A stretch of DNA of 64,000 nucleotides. It comes from Acidobacteriota bacterium. GTDB taxonomy: Bacteria; Acidobacteriota; Thermoanaerobaculia; Gp7-AA8. Below the pieces are notes generated by a model. That model was not told the origin of the DNA. It saw only the letters and a list, made by a program, of their open reading frames with translations, and made no database searches. How positions within the stretch are numbered: position 1 is the stretch's first letter; the number at the start of each line of letters is the position of its first letter. Both the position numbers and the translations under genes were made by a program. The stretch lies in contig JACPDH010000077.1 in the NCBI GenBank assembly GCA_016184115.1, positions 1-64,000 on the forward strand, in the 5' to 3' direction. Below, one piece after another: positions 1 through 8,242 of this stretch.

Positions 1-2249
1 AGCGCGAGGGCTTTCCGTCTCGATGGTGCCGCCCGGAACGCGCCGAGCGCGCCCAGGTAGGCGGAGCGTTCGGCCGGCGTCTTCGCGGTGGCGAGCCTGG
101 CGGCGATCGCGTCGAAGAGCGCTTCATCGCCTCGCCGCGCCGTCACCGCGAGTGCCGCCGCCGCGGTCGACGGTTCGACCGAGTGCGGGTCGGTCATGAA
201 TCTCTCTGCCTGCTCCGAGCTCCAGGCGATCACTTCGCGATCGCCACCGCGCATGCCGAGGAGCCGGATCAGGTCGGGACGGAGAATCGACGCGGTCTGC
301 GCCTCGCCTTCGCGCCGGTCGATGCCGATTCGATCGAGCGCAGGGCGAAGCGTCGCTCTGAGCCACGCGGCATACTCGTCGTCCAGATCGTCGTGGACGA
401 ATGCCGGCGTCGCGTTCTGCAAGCCGCCGATTACGGCGTCGACGACGCGCGGCTCCGGATCGCCCCCGAATGCGCGCAGCGCGCGGAAATAGTCGTCGCC
501 GTGGACGAGTCCGGCATCGAGCAGCGCACGGAGATTTCCGAGGAACGCGATCCGTTCCGCGGCGTTGAGGTCGCGTTGCGCGTTTGCGGCAAGGGCGAGC
601 ATCGCGTCGTGGTCGACGTTCCAGCGGTAATAGCCGGTCGCGTCCGCAAGCGGCATGATCCACGCAACGTTGCCTCCCGGCACGAGCTCGACTTCCCGCG
701 ACGCGCCGTCGAGCAGCACGGTCTTCGTCGCCTGACTGGTGCCGTTGGAATAGCGTAGCGACACGGGGATCGACCAGCTCTGAGCCGGGAGCGCCGTCCC
801 GGCGTTCGCGAGGCGCCTCTGCGTTAGGGCGACGCGACCGCCGTCGAGCGTCGTCAGGGCGACGAGCGGCATGCCCGGCTGGTCGAGGAAAGTCGTCATC
901 GCCTCGCCGACTGGTTGCCCTGCGGCCGTCGAAAGCGCAGTGAAGAGATCGTGCGCCCGCGCGTTGCCCCACACATGTTCGTGGAGATATGCGTTCACCC
1001 CGCGGCGAAAGTTCTCCTCTCCGAGCCATCGCTCCCACATTGAAAGGACTGCCTTGCCCTTGTCGTAGGCGAGGCCGACGTCACCGAGCAGATCGACGTC
1101 GCCGTCGACGGGCTTGCGGATCGCCTCGGCGCTTGCGCGGGCGTCTGCGAACATGATGTTCTGGATCTTCTGCAACTCGGCGAGCTGAACCTGGAACTCG
1201 GGGTAGAGCGCCTCGGTCGTCTTGTCGCCGAACCAGTCGGCGAACGATTCGTTCAGCCAGAGCTCGTCCCACCACTGCATCGTGACGAGGTCGCCGAACC
1301 ACATGTGCGCGAGCTCGTGCGCGATGATCTGCGCAAGGCGGCGACGCGCATCGGGGCTTGCGCGGTCGGGATCGAGAAGCATGATCCCGTCGGCGAAGGT
1401 CACCGCACCCGGATGCTCCATCGCGCCAGGCCAGTATTCGGGAATCGCGATGAAGTCGAGCTTCTCGTACGGATACTTCGTGCGAAACCAGCGCTCCTGC
1501 CAGGCGAGGATCGGCGCGACCATCGTCGCCCCGATCGACGCGAGCTTCGCCTGTCCGCGCGGCGTGTAGATCCGCCCGGGGATGTCGAGCCCTTCGACCG
1601 GAACGGAATCCATCGGCCCGACGGCGAGCGCCACGAGATAGACGGGCATCGGGGGCGTCCGCGCGAACTCGATCGTCTTCCATCCGCCTTCGCGAGACGT
1701 CCATGCGACCGGCATGTTCGTCACGGCCTCGTCGCTCTCGCGCACCGTCAACCGAAGCTGGAATGGCTGCTTGAACGACGGTTCGTCGAAGCAAGGGAAG
1801 GCCTTCCGTGCGTCGATTGCCTCGAACTGGGTGAAGGCGTACGCGTCGCCTCCGGCCTCCATCTTGTAGAGGCCGACGGCGCGACGGTTGAACTCGTTCC
1901 TGAAGTCGATGCGAAGCGAGTAGCTGCCGGGCGGGAGCGTTCTCGGTGGGCGAAGCGTCACGACCGTCTTGTCGCGGTCGAGCTTCAGCGGAATCGTGAC
2001 GTTTGGTCCATCGAGGCGCGTCTTCGTGATCTCGATCTCCTCGGCGTGAAGACGGATCACATCGGCCGGCTCGTCGATTCGCAGCACGATCCGAGTTAGG
2101 CCCGAATAGCCCTTCTGCGATGGATCGATCTTCATGTCGACGAACTGGTAGGTCGGCGTGACCGCGGTGCCGAGACGATAGCCTTCGGCGCGGGCCGACG
2201 GGGCGAGGCAGAGTAGGGATAGAACCGCGATCGTCACGCTGCGAAGCAT
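1..2249 (-). CDS. M1-family zinc aminopeptidase, C-terminus cut by window edge
   Basis: Exported zinc metallopeptidase that probably removes N-terminal residues from peptides in the periplasm or outside the cell. The first 749 residues are visible and the frame runs off base 1. A signal peptide (about residues 1-20) ends in ARA. The substrate-binding GAMEN motif reads GAMEH and lies about 35 residues before the zinc motif HELAH (residues 311-315), with the downstream NESFADWFGDK segment supplying the third zinc ligand Glu. The ATG at 2249 is chosen because GGAGG lies 6 nt upstream; the ATG at 2255 touches that GGAGG. M1 enzymes are usually about 850 residues, so roughly the last hundred are probably missing. 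Confidence 0.93.
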   Translation of the reverse strand, partial: MLRSVTIAVLSLLCLAPSARAEGYRLGTAVTPTYQFVDMKIDPSQKGYSGLTRIVLRIDEPADVIRLHAEEIEITKTRLDGPNVTIPLKLDRDKTVVTLRPPRTLPPGSYSLRIDFRNEFNRRAVGLYKMEAGGDAYAFTQFEAIDARKAFPCFDEPSFKQPFQLRLTVRESDEAVTNMPVAWTSREGGWKTIEFARTPPMPVYLVALAVGPMDSVPVEGLDIPGRIYTPRGQAKLASIGATMVAPILAWQERWFRTKYPYEKLDFIAIPEYWPGAMEHPGAVTFADGIMLLDPDRASPDARRRLAQIIAHELAHMWFGDLVTMQWWDELWLNESFADWFGDKTTEALYPEFQVQLAELQKIQNIMFADARASAEAIRKPVDGDVDLLGDVGLAYDKGKAVLSMWERWLGEENFRRGVNAYLHEHVWGNARAHDLFTALSTAAGQPVGEAMTTFLDQPGMPLVALTTLDGGRVALTQRRLANAGTALPAQSWSIPVSLRYSNGTSQATKTVLLDGASREVELVPGGNVAWIMPLADATGYYRWNVDHDAMLALAANAQRDLNAAERIAFLGNLRALLDAGLVHGDDYFRALRAFGGDPEPRVVDAVIGGLQNATPAFVHDDLDDEYAAWLRATLRPALDRIGIDRREGEAQTASILRPDLIRLLGMRGGDREVIAWSSEQAERFMTDPHSVEPSTAAAALAVTARRGDEALFDAIAARLATAKTPAERSAYLGALGAFRAAPSRRKALA

Positions 2250-2327
2250 CAGCATCCTCCGAGGGAGAAGTTCGATGGTGGATTCACGCAACACTACACT
2301 AGTGTCGGCGAGGCGGTGAAACACATC

Positions 2328-2467
2328 GAATGCAGAATGCAGAACGCAGAACGTAAGAATGCAAGAAAGGGTCGTGATCCGAATCGGTGCGCGACTCGTT
2401 GCGCGAGGGCCACATGCTGGCTACCCGGTTCTCCATTCTTCCGTTCTGCGTTCTGCACTCTGCACTC
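2328..2467. repeat. Heptanucleotide inverted-repeat element (AGAAYGC type)
   Basis: Left arm 2328-2353 is a run of 7-bp units of the form AGAATGC/AGAACGC. Right arm 2441-2467 carries the complementary units GCGTTCT/GCACTCT. It fills the gap between the divergent aminopeptidase and SulP genes. No gene is seen in it. Confidence 0.75.
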
Positions 2468-2531
2468 GTTGTGTTCCCTGAAAATTGGCGCGTGTGGCAG
2501 CGTCCGAGAGTAGAATTCCCCCCAGCTCCTC

Positions 2532-4775
2532 ATGGCTACGGGGGAAGGCGGTAGGGCGGCACCCGCTGCGGCGGAAGTACGGCCGGCTCCAGGTCTCGTT
2601 GCCGATCTCTGGGCCGGACTCGCGGCGATGCTCGTCGCGCTCCCCTCGGCGATCGCGTTCGGCGTCACGATCTTCGTCGCGGCCTCACCTTCGCTCGCCG
2701 GTGCAGGAGCACTTGCAGGCATCGTCGGCGCGGCGGCCCTCGGCGTGACCGCGCCTCTCGTCAGTCGAAACTCCGGCTTCATCACGGCGCCGTGCGCTCC
2801 CGCCGCGGCGGTCATGGCCGGGTTTGCCCTTCAACTCGCGGCGGACGGCAAGTTGACGGCCGATCAAATCGTCGCGCTTCTCGCACTCACCGCGCTCGTC
2901 TCGGCCCTGTTGCAGTTCATTTACGGCGCGGTACGTCTCGGGCGCGTCATCAAGTACATCCCGTTCCAGGTCGTCAGCGGCTATCTGTCTGGTGTCGCCG
3001 TGATCATCGCCGTCGCACAGATTCCGAAGCTCCTCGGCGTGCCGAAAGGGACGCGCTTCTGGGAAGGGCTCATCGCGCCACAACAGTGGGGACTGCCCGA
3101 CGTCATCGTCGGCGTGGTCACGATGGCGACGATGTTCCTTGCGCCTAGGCTGACGAAGAAAGTTCCGGGTGCGATCATCGGGCTCGGCTCGGGCATCGCC
3201 GCGTACTTCCTCCTGGCGATAGTGCGACCAGGCCTGCTGCAGCTGACGAACAACCCTCACGTCATAGGCCCGATCCGCGCGAGCGGGTCGTTCCTCGACG
3301 CGGTGACGGCGCGCGTCGGAGCGTTAGGCCATATCGACGCGGCGGCGATCGCTCTGGTGCTCGGCCCCGCGATCACACTCTCCGCGCTGCTTTCGATCGA
3401 CACGCTCAAGACCGGCGTCGTGCTCGACGCGCTGACGCGGAAGCGGCATGACTCGAACCGGGAGCTGATCGCGCAGGGGAGCGCGAACGCCGTGTCGTTC
3501 CTGGCCGGCGGAATCCCCGGTGCCGGAACGATGGGCGCATCGCTCGTCAACGTCACGAGCGGAAGCCGGACGATGTGGAGCAGCGTGATCGAAGGGGGAC
3601 TCGCGCTCGTCACGTTTCTCGTGCTCAGTCCGCTCGTCGCGTGGGTGCCGACGGGAGCCCTTGCGGGGATTCTCCTCGTCGTCGCGATCCGGATGTTCGA
3701 CTTCCGGATGTTCAAGCTGCTCGTGACGCCTGGGACGCGGCTCGACTTCGTCGTGATTGCAACGGTCATCATCGTTGCGGAAGGGGTCGGCTTGATCGAG
3801 GCGTCGCTCGTCGGCGTCTGCCTCGCGATCGTCCTCTTCATCCGCGACCAGATCAACGGCTCCGTGATCCTGCGCAAGCGCGACCTGCGCGAGGCCCGAT
3901 CGAAGCGGCGCCGCAGCGAGGAGGAGGCGCTGCTGCTCGGAGAGCGAGGCGAGCAGGCGGCGATCGTCGAGCTCCAGGGCAACCTATTCTTCGGTACGAC
4001 CGACCAGCTCTTCAGCGAGCTCGACGCCGATCTGTCGAGCCGTCGCTTCATCCTTCTCGATTTCCGTCGCGTACAGTCGATGGACTACACCGCCGGACAC
4101 CTTTTCCACCAGATGCACGAGAGGCTGCACGATGGCGGTGGCGAGCTGCTCTTCTGCGGCATGCCTTCGAGCCTGCCGAGCCGGCAGGACATCCAGCATT
4201 ACATGAGCCAGCTCGGCCTCGTCGGGGGAGGCGAAGGAATCACGATCTTCGACACGCGCGACAGCGCAATTGAATGGATGGAGCAGCGCATCCTCGAGTA
4301 CGCCGGCTGGGTGCCGCAGGAGGCGCGGCCACCACTCGAGCTCGGAGAGACGAGCCTCTTCCGCGGCATCGATCCCGTGTTGCTGACCGAGCTCGGCGAA
4401 ACGGCGCGATCGTTCAACCTGAAGGCAGGGGAGCTGCTCTTCTCTGCCGGCGACGCGGGCGATGAGATGTTTCTCATCCGCAAAGGAAGAATTCACATCC
4501 TGCTTCCCCTCGAGGCTGGCAAACGCCATCACCTCGCGACCTTCGCGCGCGGCGATTTTTTCGGGGAGATGTCGTTCCTCGACCAGCAGAAGCGCTCGGC
4601 CGACGCCGAAGCTGGAAGCGACTGCCAGCTCTACGCCCTCTCGCGCGACGCGTTCGAGACGGTCATCCGCAGGCATCCGGAAGTCGCCGCCCATTTCTTC
4701 GGCCACCTCTCGCTCGCGATGGGCCAGCGGCTCAGGGTGACGGGGGCGGAGCTGCGGGCGTTGGAAGAGCGGTGA
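2532..4775 (+). CDS. SulP-family anion transporter with STAS and cyclic-nucleotide-binding domains
   Basis: Inner-membrane transporter of the SulP (SLC26-like) family, 747 aa; the substrate (sulfate, bicarbonate or another anion) cannot be told from sequence. Residues about 20-440 form the hydrophobic SulP core. About 474-585 is a STAS domain. About 607-725 is a cNMP-binding domain with a phosphate-cassette-like FGEMSFLDQQKRSADA. The order SulP-STAS-cNMP suggests allosteric control by a cyclic nucleotide, which is inference. No strong Shine-Dalgarno precedes the ATG at 2532, so the start is the least certain part. Transcribed divergently from the aminopeptidase. Confidence 0.93.
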   Translation: MATGEGGRAAPAAAEVRPAPGLVADLWAGLAAMLVALPSAIAFGVTIFVAASPSLAGAGALAGIVGAAALGVTAPLVSRNSGFITAPCAPAAAVMAGFALQLAADGKLTADQIVALLALTALVSALLQFIYGAVRLGRVIKYIPFQVVSGYLSGVAVIIAVAQIPKLLGVPKGTRFWEGLIAPQQWGLPDVIVGVVTMATMFLAPRLTKKVPGAIIGLGSGIAAYFLLAIVRPGLLQLTNNPHVIGPIRASGSFLDAVTARVGALGHIDAAAIALVLGPAITLSALLSIDTLKTGVVLDALTRKRHDSNRELIAQGSANAVSFLAGGIPGAGTMGASLVNVTSGSRTMWSSVIEGGLALVTFLVLSPLVAWVPTGALAGILLVVAIRMFDFRMFKLLVTPGTRLDFVVIATVIIVAEGVGLIEASLVGVCLAIVLFIRDQINGSVILRKRDLREARSKRRRSEEEALLLGERGEQAAIVELQGNLFFGTTDQLFSELDADLSSRRFILLDFRRVQSMDYTAGHLFHQMHERLHDGGGELLFCGMPSSLPSRQDIQHYMSQLGLVGGGEGITIFDTRDSAIEWMEQRILEYAGWVPQEARPPLELGETSLFRGIDPVLLTELGETARSFNLKAGELLFSAGDAGDEMFLIRKGRIHILLPLEAGKRHHLATFARGDFFGEMSFLDQQKRSADAEAGSDCQLYALSRDAFETVIRRHPEVAAHFFGHLSLAMGQRLRVTGAELRALEER

Positions 4776-4780
4776 GGCAA

Positions 4781-5400
4781 TGCGGAATGCGGAATGCGGA
4801 AGGCGGAAGGCGAGGTGCGGAAGGCGGACTGCCGAATGAGGAACGCGAAACGCGAGATGAGGATTAGTTCTTTCGTGGCGATCCGTTCGACCTGGCCGTT
4901 CGCCCCGAAGCTACCAGGATAGCCAGAAGCTCGTTCGCCTCCTTCAGGAGCGGCTGGAGCCTTTCCGCTGGAAGCGTGTCTGAGTCGGAGAGCAGCTCGA
5001 GCCAGTAACAAGTCTCGTCGGCTTCCTTTTCCGCTACCGCGATCTTGTGAATGAAGTCAGCCCTGCTCTCGGCTCGACAGGCCTCACGATAGCTGGCGCC
5101 GATCGAGGTGCTCGATTTCAGGAGTTGCTTCCCAAGGACCCACTGTTTCGGGCCGCTACTCATCGCGTCGATCTCGGCCATGACGCTGAGCGCGAACCGC
5201 TTTGTGCGTTCTCGGAGGTCTGTCTGCACGAGCCGATCCTCCCTCGGCCGCGTTCGCAAAGCAAGCCTCGCTCGGCTGCCAAGAATCCAGCCCGCGACAA
5301 TGCGGAGGATTGCCGGTTCCGCCCCTGCCTGGCGAGGTCCGTCGTTCCGCAGGTCCCATGCCCCATTCCGCGTTCCGCAATCCGCGTTCCGCGTACCGCA
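4781..5400. mobile_element. Candidate element: four-helix-bundle gene between heptanucleotide inverted arms
   Basis: Left arm 4781-4858 is a run of 7-bp units AATGCGG/AAGGCGG. Right arm 5361-5400 carries the complementary units CCGCGTT/CCGCAAT. Between them lies the four-helix-bundle gene 4864-5229 with its own ribosome-binding site. This resembles the stem-loop-plus-ORF design of 23S rRNA intervening sequences, which encode S23 proteins of the same fold. Calling the unit mobile is inference; no target-site duplication was found. Confidence 0.45.
4864..5229 (-). CDS. Four-helix-bundle protein (S23/IVS-encoded family)
   Basis: A 121-aa all-helical protein of the four helix bundle family first described as the protein encoded in 23S rRNA intervening sequences. 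Typical features are visible: the start DLRERTKRFAL, the central STSIGASYREACRAES segment, and ETCYWLELL followed by LLKEANELLAI. The molecular function of the family is not established. The GTG start at 5229 is preceded by GGGAGG with an 8-nt gap. The open frame extends further upstream, but that part lies in repeat DNA. The gene sits alone between complementary heptanucleotide arms, which suggests it is cargo or actor of that repeat. Confidence 0.85.
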   Translation of the reverse strand: MQTDLRERTKRFALSVMAEIDAMSSGPKQWVLGKQLLKSSTSIGASYREACRAESRADFIHKIAVAEKEADETCYWLELLSDSDTLPAERLQPLLKEANELLAILVASGRTARSNGSPRKN

Positions 5401-5494
5401 TCCACTTGTCACCTCTCCCTCACTAAACCCTTTCCGGTTCGCCGCGTATATTCCTCCGGTAGCAACCAATATTCGAGCAGGAGACATCTCGAGC

Positions 5495-6781
5495 ATGAGC
5501 ACGAAGATGAAGGTCGCGATCGGCATCGTGATTCTGGTCGTTGGCGGCGCATCGGTCGCAATCGGTGTCAAGCAGAAGGATAAGAACGTCAAGCAGGTGA
5601 CGACGGCGAAGGTCGAGACGGCGAGCCTGGTGAGCAAGGTCTCGGCCAACGGCCAGATCGAAGCGAAGCGCAAGGTCGACATCTCGGCAAACGTCATGGG
5701 CCAGATCGTGAACCTCGCCGTTCGCGAAGGGGACCAGGTCGGGAAAGGGGACTTCCTCCTCCAGATCGACAAGGCTCAGCTCGCGGCGTCAGCTGCAGGT
5801 GCCGCGGCCTCGCTCGAAGCGCTTTTCGCTGACCGCGACGCGGCCCGCGCCTCGGTGGACAACGCGAAACGGACGTTCGATCGTGCAAAATCGAACTTCG
5901 ACCAGGGAATCGCGCCGAAGGCCGATTTCGACGTCGCCGAGACCTCGCTACGCTCGGCCGAAGCGAGCCTTGCGGCGGCAGAGAAGAGAATCGAGCAGGC
6001 GCGAGCAGGTCTTGCAGGCGCCCGCGACTCGCTCTCGAAGACGACGATCGCCGCGCCGATGGCCGGCATCGTGACCGCACTCCCCGTCGAGGAAGGCGAG
6101 GTGGCGGTCGTCGGGACGATGAACAACCCGGGAACGAAGCTGATGACCGTCTCCGACATGAGCGTCGTCGAGGCGGTGATGGAGGTCGATGAGACCGACG
6201 TCCCGAACGTGAAAGTCGGCCAGAAGGCGACGATCACGATCGACGCGTACCCGAACCGCAGTTTCGATGGCACCGTCACCGAGGTCGGGTCGAGCCCGAT
6301 CGAGAGCGCGCTCGGCGTCACCGGTGAGGCGGTGAACTTCGAGGTCAAGATCCAGCTCGACGACCCGTCGGAGGACATCCGTCCCGGGTTTTCCTGCTCG
6401 GCCGACATCATCACCGCGAGTCGCGAGAAGGTGACTGCGGTTCCGCTCGCGGCTCTCGTGATGCGCGAGAAGCCGAAGGGAGACCCGAAGGCCGAGGCGA
6501 AGTCCGACGCGACCGCGGGAGGCCCCGCGCCGAGGGGCAGGTCCGAGGAGGAAGGCGTCTACGTGTTCGACGAGGCGGCAAAGACCGTGAAGTTCACCTC
6601 AGTCGAGACCGGCATCACAGGCGACCTCTCGATCGAGATCGTCAAGGGCGTTTCGCCGGGCGCGACGATCGTGACCGGCCCCTTCCGCATCCTCCGCGAG
6701 ATCAAGGACGGCGACAAGGTGAAGGTGGAGGAGAAGAAGAAGGGGAAGGGCGGCGGCGAGGGGGGAGCGGAACAGGGGTAA
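5495..6781 (+). CDS. MacA-like efflux periplasmic adaptor (HlyD family)
   Basis: Membrane-fusion protein of 428 aa that would link an inner-membrane ABC transporter of the MacB type to an outer-membrane channel. Residues 5-25 are a membrane anchor. A biotinyl-lipoyl-like half (VNLAVREGDQVGKGDFLLQID) leads into an Ala-rich coiled hairpin (about 95-180), followed by the returning half (TIAAPMAGIVTALPVEEGEV) and a beta-barrel. A Lys/Gly-rich tail closes it. The ATG at 5495 has AGGAG 11 nt upstream; the open frame extends to 5108 but that part is repeat DNA. Two FtsX-type permease genes follow, as in macAB loci, but no ATPase gene is present. Confidence 0.9.
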   Translation: MSTKMKVAIGIVILVVGGASVAIGVKQKDKNVKQVTTAKVETASLVSKVSANGQIEAKRKVDISANVMGQIVNLAVREGDQVGKGDFLLQIDKAQLAASAAGAAASLEALFADRDAARASVDNAKRTFDRAKSNFDQGIAPKADFDVAETSLRSAEASLAAAEKRIEQARAGLAGARDSLSKTTIAAPMAGIVTALPVEEGEVAVVGTMNNPGTKLMTVSDMSVVEAVMEVDETDVPNVKVGQKATITIDAYPNRSFDGTVTEVGSSPIESALGVTGEAVNFEVKIQLDDPSEDIRPGFSCSADIITASREKVTAVPLAALVMREKPKGDPKAEAKSDATAGGPAPRGRSEEEGVYVFDEAAKTVKFTSVETGITGDLSIEIVKGVSPGATIVTGPFRILREIKDGDKVKVEEKKKGKGGGEGGAEQG

Positions 6782-6987
6782 TGCGGATTTCGGAATGCGG
6801 AATGCGGAATGAAGAACGCGGAACGCGAAACGCGATACGGAATGGGGAGCGGGGAACGCGAAACGCAGAACGCGGAACGGGGAACGCGGAACGGAATGGC
6901 AGCAGGAACCGCAACACGAAGCGAGAGACGCCTTGCGGATCTGGCATGGACGACCGAGAACTCCTCAGCACTCAGCACTCAGCACTT
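6782..6987. repeat. One-sided heptanucleotide repeat tract
   Basis: Units of the AACGCGG/AATGCGG type run in one orientation from 6782 to about 6900, and three CAGCACT units lie at about 6966-6987. No complementary arm is visible. It separates the adaptor from the first permease gene, and I see no gene in it. Confidence 0.65.
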
Positions 6988-7021
6988 CTAACAACTAACT
7001 ACTGATACCTAACAACTCCAA

Positions 7022-8242
7022 ATGCACGTTCCCGAAGTCGTCTCGATCGCCACGACCGCTCTGCAGAAGAACCGGTTGCGGAGCTTTCTCACCCTCCTCG
7101 GCGTGATCATCGGCGTCATGACGATCGTCGCGGTCGTCGCGGTGATCCAGGGGCTGAACAACTACGTGGCGACGCAGCTCTTCCAGCTCCGCCCTGACGT
7201 CTACATCGCGACGCAGTTCGGGATCATCACGAGCCGGGAGGAGTTTCTCGAGGCGCTGAAGCGGAAGCGGATCGACCGCGACGACGCTGCGGCGGTGGAG
7301 CGGCTCTGCAGCTCCTGCGCGCAGGTTGGCGTCTCGGTGAACGGGAACATGGTCGTGAAGTACAAGGCGCGGCGCCTTGCCGACGTCGCCGTCAACGGCG
7401 GCACGGCGAACATGGACCAGCTCACGAGCGTCGACCTCGAAGACGGCCGCTTCTTCACCGCGAACGAGGAGTTGCACTCGGCGCAGGTCACGGTGATCGG
7501 CTGGGACGTGAAGGACGAGATGTTCGGTCAGCTCGACCCGATCGGGCGTGTGGTCCGCGTCGACGGCAAGCCCCTCCGCGTGATCGGGACGATGCGCAAG
7601 CAGGGGTCGGTGCTCGGCCAGAGCCAGGATAAGCAGATCTACGTGCCGCTTCGCACCTACGAGAAGCTCTACGGCACGCGTAGGAGTCTCGCGCTCTTCA
7701 TCAAGCCGGTCGGCGGCATTCCCGCGATGAAGGTGAGCGAGGACGAGGTGCGCACGATCCTCCGCTCACGGCGCAACACGCCGTTCAGCGCGAAAGATCC
7801 CTTCTCGTTCGTCACGGGCGAGGCTCTGCAGAACGTCTGGAAGAACATTTCCGGCGGCGCCTTCGCGCTGATGATCTTCATCTCCGGGATCTCGCTCGGC
7901 GTCGGCGGCATCGTGATCACGAACATCATGCTCGTGTCGGTCGTCGAGCGAACGCGCGAGATCGGCATCCGTCGTGCGTTAGGCGCGAGAAAGCGCGACA
8001 TCATGCTCCAGTTCCTAACCGAGGCGGTGATGCTCTCCGGCGGCGGCGGCGTCGCCGGGATCCTCCTCGGCGCGGCGATCGCATACGGGATCGAGGCCGC
8101 CTTCCCGCTTCCGACCGCGGTCACTCCCGGCCTGCTCGTGACCGGGATCCTCGTGTCGCTGGTCACCGGCGTCGTCGCGGGCTTCCTTCCGGCCAGAAAG
8201 GCGGCGGGGCTCCCGCCGATCGAGGCGTTGCGCTATGAGTAG
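7022..8242 (+). CDS. ABC transporter permease, MacB/FtsX family (first copy)
   Basis: A 406-aa inner-membrane permease with one N-terminal transmembrane helix (about 20-42), a long periplasmic MacB-type domain (about 45-270) and three C-terminal helices (about 283-400). The FtsX signature is present as VVERTREIGIRRALGARKRDI. It probably works with the preceding adaptor and with the second permease as a hetero-pair, exporting an unknown substrate or acting as a mechanotransmission pump. No nucleotide-binding domain is fused or adjacent, so the ATPase must be encoded elsewhere. Its end overlaps the next gene by 8 bp, which implies translational coupling. Confidence 0.92.
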   Translation: MHVPEVVSIATTALQKNRLRSFLTLLGVIIGVMTIVAVVAVIQGLNNYVATQLFQLRPDVYIATQFGIITSREEFLEALKRKRIDRDDAAAVERLCSSCAQVGVSVNGNMVVKYKARRLADVAVNGGTANMDQLTSVDLEDGRFFTANEELHSAQVTVIGWDVKDEMFGQLDPIGRVVRVDGKPLRVIGTMRKQGSVLGQSQDKQIYVPLRTYEKLYGTRRSLALFIKPVGGIPAMKVSEDEVRTILRSRRNTPFSAKDPFSFVTGEALQNVWKNISGGAFALMIFISGISLGVGGIVITNIMLVSVVERTREIGIRRALGARKRDIMLQFLTEAVMLSGGGGVAGILLGAAIAYGIEAAFPLPTAVTPGLLVTGILVSLVTGVVAGFLPARKAAGLPPIEALRYE

